A stretch of DNA of 64,000 nt from Petrosia ficiformis. Lineage: Eukaryota; Porifera; Demospongiae; Haplosclerida; Petrosiidae. Of the stretch, positions 62,593 through 64,000 are shown piece after piece. Location of the stretch: the NCBI GenBank assembly GCA_947044365.1, contig OX345642.1:5991507-6055506 (forward strand), in the 5' to 3' direction. Made by a program: the position numbers and the translations under genes. A model generated the notes under the pieces. That model was given only the letters and a program-made list of their open reading frames with translations. It searched no databases and was not told the origin of the DNA. Numbering within the stretch: the first letter of the stretch is position 1; every line of letters begins with the position of its first letter.

Positions 62593-62990
62593 CTATTAAT
62601 TGGTAATGGGAGGTGTGAACCCCATTTGTATTTTGAATGAGAATTATGAGAATGTAATCAAGAATAAAATATGGTACACTATTTATACTGAATGGATAGA
62701 CATGTTGGGATAAGAATAAGAAAGACTAATATCTAACATGTGAATAATGAAATAGACTAACAACTAATTATATACATAACAATAGGGATACATAACATTT
62801 GCCCCTTCTCTGTGGTATGTGTTCCATACATTTAATAAGATACGAAATCACCATAATTAATTGTTCGTCTTATTCAAGTCGATCTGTGAATATTACAGTT
62901 TGCTGACCTCTCAGTGATGAGAATTAATTCCTCTTCTGAACCAGTAGATATATACATGTACATGTAGTTCATCAATTTTGGTTAGTGGAA
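62593..62990. other. 3' flank of gene F with poly(A) signal
   Basis: AATAAA at 62663-62668, about 70 bases after the stop, is a plausible poly(A) signal. The same position reads AATAAC behind C and AATGAA behind A. The rest matches the flank of C. Confidence 0.5.
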
Positions 62991-63495
62991 GATAGGCTAC
63001 TGGTGGAGTAGTGACCAGACAGTGGTTGACTGAATGATATGGCTTCAGTCTATTGTAATGCACAACTAGATATTTTCTTTTCTTTACACAAGTTTCTTCT
63101 TGATGGTAAATGGTCCATCCCAGGGTCTTGTATAATTACTTGAAGTCCTTTTGAGATTACTGGAGAATGCAGTCAAACAAGGTCTCCTATTTACATGGTG
63201 GCTGTCTTTTATCGGAAGTGCTTCAGTCCATTTTGTAGAATAGTCAGCAATTATCAGGACATATCAGGTATTGATGGCTGTAGTCTTAGAATATCCATTG
63301 TTACATGTTCAAAAGGATTTGCACTGATAGAGGTTACCAATAGTGCTTTAGGAGGTTTTGACAGAGATTTCCTAGAGGCACATATGTCACCACTCTTCAA
63401 CATTTTTTTATTGACTGATCCAGTAGAACCTTTACTGTATTTTACTGAACGTCTTTTGGATTCCCGAATGACCAGCAGTGCAATTGTTATGCAAT
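62991..63495 (-). pseudogene. Ty3/gypsy pol remnant (integrase), behind gene F
   Basis: Minus strand, in order: HNNCTAGHSGIQKTFSKIQ (near 63435-63495, zinc-binding piece), YVLIIADYSTKWTEALPIKD (near 63205-63270, catalytic-core start) and the C-terminal LVVHYNRLKPYH-like piece (near 63030-63075). The D of DYSTKW would be a catalytic aspartate of the DDE core. It has about 60 bases near 63310-63380 not present in the copy behind C. Frames are broken between the pieces. Confidence 0.7.
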
Positions 63496-64000
63496 AGTTT
63501 GTATTTGTTTATGTACATATTTTATCACCGTAGCATCAATAATTCATTCATAGTTTTTTATAATATAATCTACATTTTATAAATGTGTACATACTAAGAT
63601 CAATCCTAAGTCTGACTACACTGTGCATAGCTTCAGCTACTATGTACTTACTAAGATCAAACTATAATGTGATGACACTGTACATCTTACACTAATCCAA
63701 GACTTACTAAGAGCATACTTAGATCCTACTCAGGCATTTGCTGAGTTATTATTAATATAAGTCAATGAATAATTATACACAATGTGTACAATCGAAGGAG
63801 TGTAGTAATCAAGGATTAGATCAAGAATCATAATAATAACTGTTTTATAATGTTGTGAATGGCAACAATAAACTGCATGTCATATCATACTGTACATAGT
63901 TATGCTATGATATGTTGATGTTAATTCTCATAGGTGACATAATGAGATATTGCAACATAACATTATATATATTCAGGCAAAATGATGTATTGTTATTTTT
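63496..64000. other. Conserved cassette tail and start of the next unit
   Basis: 63500-63775 matches 32476-32760. From about 63785 the sequence matches 1740-2050 and 34900-35120 (GGAGTGTAGTAAT, GATTAGATTAAGAAT-type, GGCAAAATGATGTA), so another array unit begins here. Confidence 0.55.

Overview
The window is animal nuclear DNA, most likely from a demosponge such as Amphimedon or a relative. This is an inference from four things: AT-rich intergenic DNA full of simple repeats, very short introns (54-69 bp), intron-free giant reading frames, and a large local expansion of death-domain/ankyrin proteins. Nothing bacterial is present. No operons, Shine-Dalgarno sites or CRISPR arrays were seen.

Six paralogous genes dominate the window, all on the + strand with starts 9.5-11.4 kb apart: A (6825-10829), B (18196-23376), C (28228-31632), D (38542-42690), E (49621-55248) and F (59074-62592). 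Each has one uninterrupted coding exon. It is preceded by a conserved 54-69 bp intron in the 5' UTR and by a conserved promoter block with a CArg-type SRF site, a MEF2-type site, a TATA-like box and a TCAGTT initiator; individual copies have lost parts of this block. Each protein reads: N-terminal death domain, module 1 (H-Y-N-F-L region plus an alpha/beta-looking part), a short ankyrin stretch, module 2 (a diverged duplicate of module 1, Y-Y-S-F-L), then 8 to 25 C-terminal ankyrin repeats. No NACHT, kinase, membrane segment or signal peptide was seen, so these look like cytosolic adaptors or sensors working through death-fold contacts. That role is inferred.

The DNA between genes is itself a repeating cassette. 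It carries decayed exons resembling site-1 protease (MBTPS1, a subtilisin-family protease), minus-strand remnants of a Ty3/gypsy pol gene behind genes C, D and F, and long TACATG-type minisatellites in both orientations. It also holds MITE-like elements, a hAT-type MITE with clear 8-bp target duplications in the promoter of gene D, a tRNA-derived SINE with 22-bp target duplications, and several near-perfect palindromes. The left edge repeats sequence found behind genes C, D and F, and the right edge repeats sequence found near 2 kb and 35 kb, so the array probably continues both ways.

The genes are mosaic. A, C and F share one linker and C-terminal end, B and E share another, and D has a B/E-like linker with an A/C/F-like end. 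Gene E has a divergent 5' half joined to a 3' half almost identical to its neighbours. It also carries 22 copies of a 10-residue Ser/Arg/His/Pro repeat beside a broken extra death domain. The picture is a rapidly evolving tandem family shaped by duplication, gene conversion and ankyrin unit expansion, as expected of a recognition or innate-immunity repertoire, though that function is not shown by the sequence.
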